From assembly GCA_022819945.1 (NCBI GenBank), contig JAJEGI010000005.1:62001-126000 (forward strand): a stretch of 64,000 nucleotides of DNA. Direction: 5' to 3'. The position numbers were made by a program, and so were the translations under genes. This document shows positions 53,980 through 62,549 of this stretch, piece by piece. A model generated the notes under the pieces. That model did not search any database. It was not told where the DNA came from and saw only the letters and a program-made list of their open reading frames with translations. Each line of letters opens with the position of its first letter. Within the stretch, counting starts at the first letter, position 1. The stretch comes from Candidatus Poribacteria bacterium (GTDB taxonomy: Bacteria; Poribacteria; WGA-4E; WGA-3G).

Positions 53980-54750
53980 ATGAACGAAGAACGAAAAGGG
54001 CTCAAAGAAAAGATTACGAATTCCGACATTTGGCGTTCTATATTCCGCCACGGATATGAAGATACAGGGCGCCGATACACTTTACAGGTTCTCCAAAACG
54101 TCTGGTTACATCTCCATCCCCCTCGGGTTTCTCGCCACGCACTCAACTTCCGGTTTACATGGTGCATGGGCGGCATTACCTTTCTTATGTTTCTCGTGAC
54201 AGCCGTCACGGGTGTGCTCCTGATGTTCTATTACCGTCCAACTGCTGAATACGCTTTCCACGATGTACAATACCTCGAATTTGATATTCCTTTCGGCATG
54301 CTCCTGCGGAACATGCACCGCTGGGCAGCGCACGGGATGGTTATCTCGGTGATGTTGCACATGTTCCGAGTCTTTTTGACCGGTTCCTACAAGAAGCCGC
54401 GAGAATTCAACTGGGCAGTTGGCGTTATCTTACTGCTCGTGACATTTTTCTTGAGCTTCACCGGCTATCTGCTCCCCTGGGATCAGTTGGCTTTCTGGGC
54501 TGTAACTGTCGGAACGAACATGGCACGCGCAACACCGGTTTTAGGACATGAAGGTCCCTTCGCACCCCAGGACATCACACAATCGAATGATGTCCGATTC
54601 GCACTATTGGCAGGTACAATTGTGGGCCCCTCAACACTCCTAAGGTTCTATATTCTACACTGTGTCGCTGTGCCCCTGTTAGCGAGCGTCTTGATGGCAC
54701 TGCATTTCTGGCGTGTACGTAAAGATGGAGGCATCTCCGGACCGCTATAA
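53980..54750 (+). CDS. Cytochrome b (N-terminal part, b6-like)
   Basis: A 256-residue membrane protein with four helices. RNMHRWAAHGMVISVMLHMFRVF (near 110-132) gives the first haem histidine pair (H113, H127), and ILHCVAVPLLASVLMALHF near the C terminus gives the second. The b6-like length and split from a separate C-terminal gene are of the b6/subunit-IV type. A gap of about 116 bases separates it from the Rieske gene, and a leader with duplicated repeats precedes the next gene. Confidence 0.88.
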   Translation: MNEERKGLKEKITNSDIWRSIFRHGYEDTGRRYTLQVLQNVWLHLHPPRVSRHALNFRFTWCMGGITFLMFLVTAVTGVLLMFYYRPTAEYAFHDVQYLEFDIPFGMLLRNMHRWAAHGMVISVMLHMFRVFLTGSYKKPREFNWAVGVILLLVTFFLSFTGYLLPWDQLAFWAVTVGTNMARATPVLGHEGPFAPQDITQSNDVRFALLAGTIVGPSTLLRFYILHCVAVPLLASVLMALHFWRVRKDGGISGPL

Positions 54751-54840
54751 GCGTTCTAATCGGCATAGTTAAAAAACGTAAGCGCAACCAACGGGCGCGC
54801 TGGATATACGGAAAGGGACTCAAAAACACCGAACCCCCTA

Positions 54841-54892
54841 ACCGAACCGCAAGGTAATTTAGAAATACCGAACCGCAAGGTAGTTTAAAAAT
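54841..54892. repeat. 26-bp tandem direct repeat leader
   Basis: ACCGAACCGCAAGGTAATTT followed by AGAAAT (54841-54866), and the same with TAGTTTAAAAAT (54867-54892), form two tandem copies. They end at the ATG at 54894 with AAGG as ribosome site. The AACCGCAAGG core also precedes the diheme cytochrome gene at 62550. Confidence 0.75.
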
Positions 54893-54893
54893 T

Positions 54894-55760
54894 ATGGAGC
54901 ATTTTATAGCATTGGTGACGAAGCCGGATAACGTCCCTATTGTTGCTATTCTCTTTCTGATACCGTATTTCATCTGGCTTTCATACCGGCAAGCGCGCCA
55001 GACTGACAAGACCGGTGTGCCATCGGATGCCGCACTCAACGATAAAGTCTATGTGTGGCCCTATCTGTGTCGGAACGAATTTATCTGCGCGATTATTGTG
55101 ATGCTCGTGCTCGGGGTCTGGTCAATTATGATTGATGCCCCGCTTGAGGAACCCAGCGACCCAACGAAAACACCGAACCCCTCCAAAGCGCCTTGGTATT
55201 TCCTCGCACTCCAAGAAATGCTCGTTTACTTTGATCCTTGGATTGCAGGTGTGGTGCTACCGGGTCTAATTATCGCCGGTTTGATTGCTATCCCTTATAT
55301 TGACACAAATCCAAAAGGTAAAGGCTATTATACCATCAAAGAGCGTCCATTCGCGCTCGCTGTATTCAGTTTCGGATTTATCGTTTTGTGGATTGTCTTG
55401 ATGGTCGTCGGTACATTCCTAAGAGGTCCCGGGTGGAACTTCTTCGCGCCCTGGGAAGCATGGGATCCGCACCTCGTTGTGCCGCTAACAAACGTGAATC
55501 TGTCCTATCTGTTCGGGATTCGGAGTGAGGTTACCGCAAACTTTTTCGGCTTCGCTGTTGTCGCGGGGTATTTCGCGATCGGGCCGATTATCTATTTATG
55601 GAAACGGAATAGTAGCCGGTTCTTACAGGAGCTCGGGCTTGTTCGGTATATCATTGTTTCATTCCTGTTCTTAACCATGCTCGCACTGCCAATCAAAATG
55701 ATCTTGCGCATAGCATTCAAGGTAAAATACATCTGGGTATCCCCGTGGTTCAACATATAG
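54894..55760 (+). CDS. Cytochrome b C-terminal domain protein (subunit IV-like)
   Basis: A 288-residue membrane protein with five or six hydrophobic helices. NPSKAPWYFLALQEMLVYFDPWIAG matches the C-terminal half of cytochrome b6/subunit IV (P-x-K-x-WYF-x-x-x-QE). It has extra helices beyond the usual three. It follows the tandem leader and lies between cytochrome b and the octaheme gene. It should complete the quinol site of the complex. Confidence 0.8.
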   Translation: MEHFIALVTKPDNVPIVAILFLIPYFIWLSYRQARQTDKTGVPSDAALNDKVYVWPYLCRNEFICAIIVMLVLGVWSIMIDAPLEEPSDPTKTPNPSKAPWYFLALQEMLVYFDPWIAGVVLPGLIIAGLIAIPYIDTNPKGKGYYTIKERPFALAVFSFGFIVLWIVLMVVGTFLRGPGWNFFAPWEAWDPHLVVPLTNVNLSYLFGIRSEVTANFFGFAVVAGYFAIGPIIYLWKRNSSRFLQELGLVRYIIVSFLFLTMLALPIKMILRIAFKVKYIWVSPWFNI

Positions 55761-55817
55761 CGAGGACAGTTCGCTCACACGCGGACATATTGTATGTGAC
55801 GGCATCCTACTGTATTA

Positions 55818-58800
55818 ATGGAGGTTGAAAAGTTCGTGAGGAACAAAAAAGAAATTCCTGCTGAAAATAAATCGTATTCTGCTTTGTTCTTTATTCTCTC
55901 TGGGCTGTTAGGACTTGTAACTATTTGGGGGTTCTGGAGTGAGATGATCACCCGCCGCCCGTGGAAGCAGATCCAGCAACAATTTTATCAGTATGAGTAT
56001 GAGAAGACAGACGCAGAATTGGCAAACGCAAAACTATCTTTGCCTGAACTTTCAACACCTCAAACGCCTGACACGAAAGCGTTGGGTCGGTTAACGAAAG
56101 CGGTCGAAACGGCTCAAGTCGGACTGGACGAAGCGTTGCAGGAACGCAAGTTCCGGCAGAGCGAATCGGACGCGATTAACTATAAATATCAGCATAGCCT
56201 CCACGTCGCAAAAGGGAAGCGTAATGCAACTGTTGACAAGTGGCAAAAAAAATTAGCTGAACTTGAATCCCAAATTGAAGCCGAACTCACCGAAGCCGTT
56301 TTGGCAGCGGAGGCTACCTTCGCTGATGCCAACAAAACCTTGGCGCAGTTCTATCAAACCAACGGTGACCCGCAGCAGGCACTCAGCACCTATCTCATCG
56401 CACAGAAATATAACACCACAGACACGGAAATCGCTGATGGCATCACCGCTGCGCAAGCGTCACTTCAGGTACTACAAGCCGACAAAGCAAAGTATGATGA
56501 AGTTGCACGCTTGGAAGAAAAATTACATTCGGTCGGTGGTATCAAGCGAACCTTCCTCGGTAGCCTATTAGAGAACCCTTTCCGTGAAACGCGAACTATC
56601 ACGCAATACTATCTTGAGGACTTCAGTCACACCGCAGACAGATGTGCAACATGCCATTTTTCTGCAGATAGGAGCGGCTACGAACAATCCGCACAAGAGA
56701 CGTTTGAGGTCGAAGGTGATGGCGTAAATCCTGTCGTACATCGCCTCAAGCACGCAAGCGTCAAGGTCGGCAGTGAGAGTGTCATAATCGATGGGTTTGA
56801 TGCAGAAGCAGACGAATATACACTCGAAGAAAACGGGACACTTACCTTCAGTGACGTAGATGTTTTTGGCGAAGTCGAGATTTCTTATGAAACCGGCTAC
56901 CGTCCTGTCCTCCAGACCCATCCGCACCGCGATGTCCTTCTCGGGCAGCACCCCGTTGATAGATTTGGATGTACACCGTGCCACGGTGGGCAGGGGCAGG
57001 CACTGACAGCAAAAGCCGCACACGCCTTGACACATGCTGAATACTGGCTCACCCCTGTACTCGGATTAGATGAACACACCGGCAGAAAGTCCGAAGAGAC
57101 GAAGGGGTATATGGAATCTAACTGCCGCCGGTGCCACGATGGGGTCATGAAATTAGATTACGGCGTAGATCCTGCAACCGATGAACCGGTGGACTATGCC
57201 CCGAATCTCACCAAGGGGTTAGCGCTCTTTGAAGACCTCGGTTGCCACGGTTGCCACGCTGTAGAAGGGTATAGCGCAATCGAAAACCTCAACAAAGTCG
57301 GTCCATCGCTCGCAAAAGTCGGCAGCAAGGTCAAAGATACGGCTTGGCTCGAAAATTGGATTAAAAAACCCGAAGCGTATCTCCCAAATGCGACAATGCC
57401 GAACTTCTTCCCAGCGGACGGCATGAGTCAGGTCGTCTACCTCAAGAACGGCGGAGTCCGCACCGGTGTTGTTACGAAGACCACTAATGGTATTGTGATT
57501 AAAACCGACGACGGCACCGAATATCCATATTCCGACGATTATGTTCTCCGTATCGTTGATGAGGTGAAATCTATTGCAGCGTACCTCGCAACAATGAGTG
57601 ATCCAAGTCTTGACGACGCTTCCGTAAACTATTCTACATCTGAGAGCGTTATTAAAGCAGGTGAAGAGACTGTTAAAACCGTTGGGTGTCTCTCATGTCA
57701 TGCCGTTGATGGCTTAGGCAGCGATTTCGCACCAGCACTTGATAGTGTCGGCACGAAGGTTACACCGAATTATCTCCGTCAATGGATTCGCGACCCGAAA
57801 TCTTATGATCCAGATACGAGTATGCCGAGCTTACGGTTAAGTACTCGCGAAATTGATAACGTCGTCGCCTATCTAATGAGTTTGCAACAGCCAACAACCA
57901 ATGTACCGACTGACTCTATTGGTGAAGTAGATGTAGCCGAAGGTGAGACACTTGTTAGAACTTACGGATGCTTCGGTTGCCACGAAATACCGGGTTTTGA
58001 GAATGAATCGAAAGTCGGCGCGGACCTCGGTGAATTCGGCGCGAAAACGACTGAAGAATTCGACTTCGGCGACACCGTAGACGTTGAACATAGTTGGACA
58101 GGGTGGACAGTCGGTAAGGTCACGGACCCACGGCGTTACCAGACTCGCCGTATTGTCTCTCGGATGCCTGTCTTCCAGGTTAATGACGAAGACGCAAAGG
58201 CACTCGCTGTGCTTTTGAAGAGTTTCCAACCCGAGAAGTATCCGCTCAGTTATATCCATAACCGATCCGAAAAATTGAATCATATTGATGCCGGCAGACG
58301 ACTCGTCAAAAAATATAACTGCACCGGATGCCACGAAATTGAGGGCGCAGGCGGCGATTATAGCGACCTTATCATCGCACATGAAGGACTCAGTGAGATG
58401 ATTGCAAAGCAGTTTGCACCACCACCGTTGAAGGCTGAAGGCGCGAGAGTCTATCCAGACTGGCTGTTCGCATTCCTTAAAGAGCCTTCCGATATTCGCT
58501 ATGGACTCAAAGTACGAATGCCGACATTCGGGCTATCTGATGATGAGGCAACGACACTGGTCAAATACTTCTCTGCGCTTGACGACGAACCGTTCCCGTA
58601 CGAAACGCTTGAAGTACCAACCCCAACAAGTGCTGAACTTCGGGTCGGTAAACAGATTTTTGACGAGCTGCAATGTATCTCCTGTCACCCAGCGAAAGGT
58701 GAAAGAATTCCTGACGGCAGTGACAAAGCGGGACGGCCCGACCTCTCATTGGCAAAGGAACGCCTCAAACCGGATTGGCTCATCGACTGGATGAAAGATC

Positions 58801-58946
58801 CACAGTCGATTCAACCCGGAACGGCGATGCCACAAGCCTGGCCACTCGTCGGTGGACAGCACATGGCAGTTGATGGTTACGCTGGCAATGATGCTGAAAA
58901 ACAGATTCAACTCGTCCGAGATTATATGATCTCGTTAGGACGCTAA
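55818..58946 (+). CDS. Octaheme cytochrome c with N-terminal membrane anchor
   Basis: A 1042-residue protein; a GTG at 55836 behind GGAGGT is an alternative start. A membrane helix (residues 24-42) is followed by a helical region with coiled-coil and TPR-like pattern (to about 250). Eight CxxCH haem sites are seen near residues 276 (CATCH), 385 (CTPCH), 435 (CRRCH), 476 (CHGCH), 624 (CLSCH), 717 (CFGCH), 835 (CTGCH) and 953 (CISCH). A short beta-barrel insert (near 540-570) carries the TKTTNGIVIKTDDG pattern. It should accept electrons from the Rieske/cytochrome b unit. Confidence 0.88.
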   Translation: MEVEKFVRNKKEIPAENKSYSALFFILSGLLGLVTIWGFWSEMITRRPWKQIQQQFYQYEYEKTDAELANAKLSLPELSTPQTPDTKALGRLTKAVETAQVGLDEALQERKFRQSESDAINYKYQHSLHVAKGKRNATVDKWQKKLAELESQIEAELTEAVLAAEATFADANKTLAQFYQTNGDPQQALSTYLIAQKYNTTDTEIADGITAAQASLQVLQADKAKYDEVARLEEKLHSVGGIKRTFLGSLLENPFRETRTITQYYLEDFSHTADRCATCHFSADRSGYEQSAQETFEVEGDGVNPVVHRLKHASVKVGSESVIIDGFDAEADEYTLEENGTLTFSDVDVFGEVEISYETGYRPVLQTHPHRDVLLGQHPVDRFGCTPCHGGQGQALTAKAAHALTHAEYWLTPVLGLDEHTGRKSEETKGYMESNCRRCHDGVMKLDYGVDPATDEPVDYAPNLTKGLALFEDLGCHGCHAVEGYSAIENLNKVGPSLAKVGSKVKDTAWLENWIKKPEAYLPNATMPNFFPADGMSQVVYLKNGGVRTGVVTKTTNGIVIKTDDGTEYPYSDDYVLRIVDEVKSIAAYLATMSDPSLDDASVNYSTSESVIKAGEETVKTVGCLSCHAVDGLGSDFAPALDSVGTKVTPNYLRQWIRDPKSYDPDTSMPSLRLSTREIDNVVAYLMSLQQPTTNVPTDSIGEVDVAEGETLVRTYGCFGCHEIPGFENESKVGADLGEFGAKTTEEFDFGDTVDVEHSWTGWTVGKVTDPRRYQTRRIVSRMPVFQVNDEDAKALAVLLKSFQPEKYPLSYIHNRSEKLNHIDAGRRLVKKYNCTGCHEIEGAGGDYSDLIIAHEGLSEMIAKQFAPPPLKAEGARVYPDWLFAFLKEPSDIRYGLKVRMPTFGLSDDEATTLVKYFSALDDEPFPYETLEVPTPTSAELRVGKQIFDELQCISCHPAKGERIPDGSDKAGRPDLSLAKERLKPDWLIDWMKDPQSIQPGTAMPQAWPLVGGQHMAVDGYAGNDAEKQIQLVRDYMISLGR

Positions 58947-58948
58947 AT

Positions 58949-59071
58949 AGTTATCAGTACGGCGAGTACGCCTTTCAGTTATCAGGTACAAGAGGATTCT
59001 GATAATCCGAGCGTCTCTTTCTGACCACTGAAAGGTTTTTCGCAGAAAAACCGTACTGAAAACTGATAACT
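58949..59071. repeat. AGTTATCAGT inverted repeat
   Basis: AGTTATCAGTACGG at the left and CCGTACTGAAAACTGATAACT at the right are an imperfect inverted pair around an inner CTGAAAGG / GGTTTTTCGCAGAAAAACC stem. The element lies between octaheme and monoheme genes and is related to the one before rsmD. Confidence 0.6.
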
Positions 59072-59081
59072 TCTTAGTATT

Positions 59082-59438
59082 ATGAGACACCTTGTAGTCG
59101 TCATCGTCATGATTATTGTGTGGCTCAACGGGCTAATCTGGTTGGGTAAGCAGGTCGATCCGAGTACGAAGTATCCGACAGAGGTTGAATACAAGTACGC
59201 ACGATACTGCGCTGGATGCCACGGGAATAATGGAGAAGGGAATGGACGTATCGGTCGTTTTAAAAAATTGGACCCAGCAGACCTAACAGACAACAGTCTC
59301 TGGGAGATGCACGACGACGAACAACTGCTGGATAGCATTAACGCTGGAAAAGACGATATGCCGGCGTTCTACTATTATCTCAGCGATGAAGAACAACGTG
59401 AGATTCTCGCCTATATTAAGGAGACTTTTCGTCCCTAA
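59082..59438 (+). CDS. Membrane-anchored monoheme cytochrome c
   Basis: A 118-residue class I cytochrome c. A hydrophobic N terminus (residues 3-20) anchors it. CAGCHGNNGEGNGR near residue 43 is the haem site, and the axial Met is expected in DDMPAFYYYLS. It should carry electrons within the cluster. It follows an inverted repeat 10 bases upstream, with a weak ribosome site. Confidence 0.88.
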   Translation: MRHLVVVIVMIIVWLNGLIWLGKQVDPSTKYPTEVEYKYARYCAGCHGNNGEGNGRIGRFKKLDPADLTDNSLWEMHDDEQLLDSINAGKDDMPAFYYYLSDEEQREILAYIKETFRP

Positions 59439-59557
59439 AACAAGCGACCTTTGGAAAGATGGATCTAATTTTTTTAGGTCTTTTAATTTGCGTTCTTAAT
59501 TTTTGTAATGTTAATATATTACAGAACAAATTTAAACTATAAGAGGAGAATATAATC

Positions 59558-60310
59558 ATGAAAACCCTAATCGCTTTGCTTATCTTCGGAATGCTGGCGA
59601 GCGTTGCGTTCGCAGGCAACATCACTGGTACCGTCCTGTATGAAGGCGACGCACCGGCGCGGCCGGAACTAACAGCCAACAAAGACGACCATTGCATTGC
59701 AGCTGTCCAAGGCACAAAATCTGAGGCACTCGTTGTCTCAAAAGGCAAAGGCATCAAGAACGTTGTTATTTATGCCCGCGTCCCCAGAACAAAAGTAACT
59801 CTACCTGAAAAGAACCCTGTCATGGATCAACTCGGATGCGCTTACTACCCGCACGTGCTTGTTGTACCTGTCGGTGCTACGGTGGATCTGACTTCCAGTG
59901 ATCCAGTCGCGCACAACGTCCACTCCCATGCCCAGAAGAATGAAGCGGTAAATACGCTGATTCCAAAGCCCGGGGTAGTTATCCCTCATAAAGTCGAAAA
60001 GGCTGAAGAAATTAAGTTCACCTGCGATATTCACGCGTGGATGACCGGTTACATTGTCGCCGTTCCGAGCAACTTTTATACAGTTACCGGTGGAAAAGAC
60101 GCTGAAAACAAATGGATCAGCTCGGATGCCTATGAAAAATCAGCGGACACCGGTAAATACACGCTTAAAGATGTTCCGGCCGGTAGAGCGCGCGTCGTCG
60201 CATGGCATGAAGAACTCGGCACAGCAAACAAAACTATTGAAGTGCCTGCAAGCGGTGATATTGCCGTAAACTTTACGAGTGCTGATTTTAAGAAAAAAGC
60301 AAAAAAATAG
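59558..60310 (+). CDS. Cupredoxin-domain protein, exported
   Basis: A 250-residue protein with a signal peptide (residues 1-19, VAFA-G). The type 1 copper ligands are visible as His in AHNVHSHA and as C, H and M in FTCDIHAWM. A carboxypeptidase-regulatory-like segment follows (YTLKDVPAGRARVVAWHEELG). Plastocyanin-like proteins of this sort accept or donate electrons to c-type cytochromes. A GAGGAG site precedes the ATG. The next gene starts nine bases after its stop. Confidence 0.82.
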   Translation: MKTLIALLIFGMLASVAFAGNITGTVLYEGDAPARPELTANKDDHCIAAVQGTKSEALVVSKGKGIKNVVIYARVPRTKVTLPEKNPVMDQLGCAYYPHVLVVPVGATVDLTSSDPVAHNVHSHAQKNEAVNTLIPKPGVVIPHKVEKAEEIKFTCDIHAWMTGYIVAVPSNFYTVTGGKDAENKWISSDAYEKSADTGKYTLKDVPAGRARVVAWHEELGTANKTIEVPASGDIAVNFTSADFKKKAKK

Positions 60311-60319
60311 TCCGAAAAA

Positions 60320-62221
60320 ATGAAAATATCTAAAAAGAGACTCTATCTCATACTGGGGTGTGTACTCGTCTTTTATGCCGTGTTAACTATCGCACCTGCA
60401 TTCGCACAGGACGTGACCGAGGCTGAGTATCGCGCTTTCCCAAAGATCGGGAGCCGAAACGCAGCATGGATCGCTGCGCAGCTACATCTACTATTCGGTT
60501 CTTTTATTCTTGGTGTCCCGATGTTCGCTGTTATCATCGAATTCATCGGTTGGAAAACCAAGGATGAACGGTACGACCGGATGGCACAAGAGTTCATTAA
60601 ACTCTGTATGGGTGCGTTTTCGACAACAGCCTTACTCGGTGGTGTCCTCGTCTTCATTCTTATCTGGTGCTACCCGAAGGTGATGAGCAAACTCAGCGGG
60701 ATATTCGGACCGACGATGATTTTTTACGTCGTTCTGTTTTTTGGGGAAACCTTTACGCTCTATCTCTACTCCTACGGGTGGGACAAGATGCAGGGACGGC
60801 ATAAAGGATGGCACCTCTTTCTCGGTGTTTTATTAAACGTGTGGGGCACGGCGATTATGTTCGTCTCTAACTCCTGGTTGAGTTACCAGACGAGTCCTGC
60901 AACCCAATACGGTGTGCTATCTGAAGGGAGGCGGAAGTCTTGGATTGAAGAAAAATTGGCTGCCGATCCGTCCCTAACACCTGAAACCGCTATGGAGGGT
61001 GTTACAAGCCATACAATGGTGCCACTCCACAACGAGACAACAGGCGAGTTCATGGGAACCCTTTGGGATGCCGTCAACAACTTTACGTGGATGCCTGTTA
61101 ATATCCATCGGCTTGTCGGGAACATCGCCTTCGGCGGTTCAATCGTGGCGGCTTATGCCGCATTCCGGTTCCTCGTCGCTAAAACGAAAGAAGACAAAGC
61201 ACACTACGATTGGATGGGGTATACAGGGAACTTCATCGCACTCTGTGGACTTATACCATTGCCTTTCCTCGGTTATTGGCTCGGTAGAGAAATCTATATG
61301 TTCAATAACACGATGGGCATCAACATGATGGGGAGTCTCTTCTCTTGGTTGTTTATTATTCAGGCAGTAATGATCGGTGTCTTGTTCATCGGTGCCAACT
61401 ATTATCTCTGGTCAGGCATGGGGCGCATTCAGGGCGCGGAAATCTACGCGCGCTACCGTCCCTACATGATTACCATTATCATTATCTGTGTCGCAATCTG
61501 GATGACACCGCGAACGCTCTCTAAAATCTCGACTGCCAGTGAATTAAGCGCAATGGGCGGCGCAAACCATCCGCACCTCGGATTGTTCGGCTTAATGACC
61601 GCCAAAAATACGGCTGTTAACATCATTATTCTCACGACTTTCTTGAGCTTCCTATTTTATCGGCGTTCAGGGAAAGTACCAACGGCGAATTGGAAAAAAG
61701 TTGGCAACATCGGTATTTCTGTAATCTTTTTTCTCGCAACAGTCTCAATTGTGGTTATCGGTATCGTCGGATTTGCCGTTCCTACGGACTTCCGCGTCAA
61801 TATCCTAACCCCGTATCAAGTGCTGGTCGCACTCGCTGTCATGGCAATCGTTACTGTTGTTGACATCTTCATGTACCGCAAGGCAACTACATCTGGGGCT
61901 ATTAACTGGGGTGAGATGACGGACCGTTCACAGTACGTTTTAATCCTCATCGCTATTACGTTTACGTCCCTTATGGGACTGATGGGCTACGCGCGTTCAG
62001 GACTCAGGGAGGCGTGGCACATCTTCGGTGTCATGCAGGACACATCCCCGGATGCATTTACGCCACTTCTCAGCGAGGCAGTGAACATGGTAGCGATTAT
62101 CATGGTAGCCTTCTTCGCACTCGTCGGGTTTATTTTCTGGCTCGGTTTATGGGGTGAGAAAAAGAAGCAAACATCAGCGGCTACCGCCGAAGCAGCTGTC
62201 GCCGCTCAGGGTGATGATTAG
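60320..62221 (+). CDS. CydA-like cytochrome bd-family membrane subunit
   Basis: A 633-residue membrane protein related to CydA. AAQLHLLFGSF gives a His at the position of the CydA first haem ligand (H56), FFGETFTLYLYSYGWDK matches the conserved Glu helix, HRLVGNIAFGG matches the second His, and SGLREAWHIFGVMQD with SPDAFTP matches the GRQPWVIYNYMRT block in altered form. The quinol loop is not conserved and there is no CydB partner here. It could be an electron-transfer subunit of the adjacent Rieske/cytochrome b cluster rather than an oxidase. It begins with a signal-like segment. Confidence 0.78.
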   Translation: MKISKKRLYLILGCVLVFYAVLTIAPAFAQDVTEAEYRAFPKIGSRNAAWIAAQLHLLFGSFILGVPMFAVIIEFIGWKTKDERYDRMAQEFIKLCMGAFSTTALLGGVLVFILIWCYPKVMSKLSGIFGPTMIFYVVLFFGETFTLYLYSYGWDKMQGRHKGWHLFLGVLLNVWGTAIMFVSNSWLSYQTSPATQYGVLSEGRRKSWIEEKLAADPSLTPETAMEGVTSHTMVPLHNETTGEFMGTLWDAVNNFTWMPVNIHRLVGNIAFGGSIVAAYAAFRFLVAKTKEDKAHYDWMGYTGNFIALCGLIPLPFLGYWLGREIYMFNNTMGINMMGSLFSWLFIIQAVMIGVLFIGANYYLWSGMGRIQGAEIYARYRPYMITIIIICVAIWMTPRTLSKISTASELSAMGGANHPHLGLFGLMTAKNTAVNIIILTTFLSFLFYRRSGKVPTANWKKVGNIGISVIFFLATVSIVVIGIVGFAVPTDFRVNILTPYQVLVALAVMAIVTVVDIFMYRKATTSGAINWGEMTDRSQYVLILIAITFTSLMGLMGYARSGLREAWHIFGVMQDTSPDAFTPLLSEAVNMVAIIMVAFFALVGFIFWLGLWGEKKKQTSAATAEAAVAAQGDD

Positions 62222-62255
62222 ATCGGTAACCTCGGTATACTTAATCAGAAACCTG

Positions 62256-62540
62256 CTTGTCCTGAAATGGAGAGCGGATTTAAGAATGGCGCGTTAAAGT
62301 CGAAACCCATGTCATTTAACCGCAAGGAATAATAAGAAAGTAGTAGAACAGAGTGCGTAGCTTGTCCTGAAATGGAGAGCGGATTTAAGAGTAGCACGTT
62401 AAAGTCGAAACCCATGTCATTTCACCGCAAGGAATAATGAGAAAGCGGTAGAACAGAGTGCGCAGCTCGTAATGAAATGGAGAGCGGATTTAAGAATGAC
62501 ACGTTAAAGTCCGAACCCACGTCATTTAACCGCAAGGAAA
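62256..62540. repeat. 105-bp tandem repeat, about 2.7 copies
   Basis: Units starting at 62256, 62361 and 62466 are 105 bases apart. Each has TGAAATGGAGAGCGGATTTAAG, a central CGTTAAAGT block and AACCGCAAGGAA. The third unit ends in AACCGCAAGGAAATTTAAAATA, which serves as the leader of the diheme cytochrome gene. The repeat fills the gap after the CydA-like gene. Confidence 0.85.
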
Positions 62541-62549
62541 TTTAAAATA

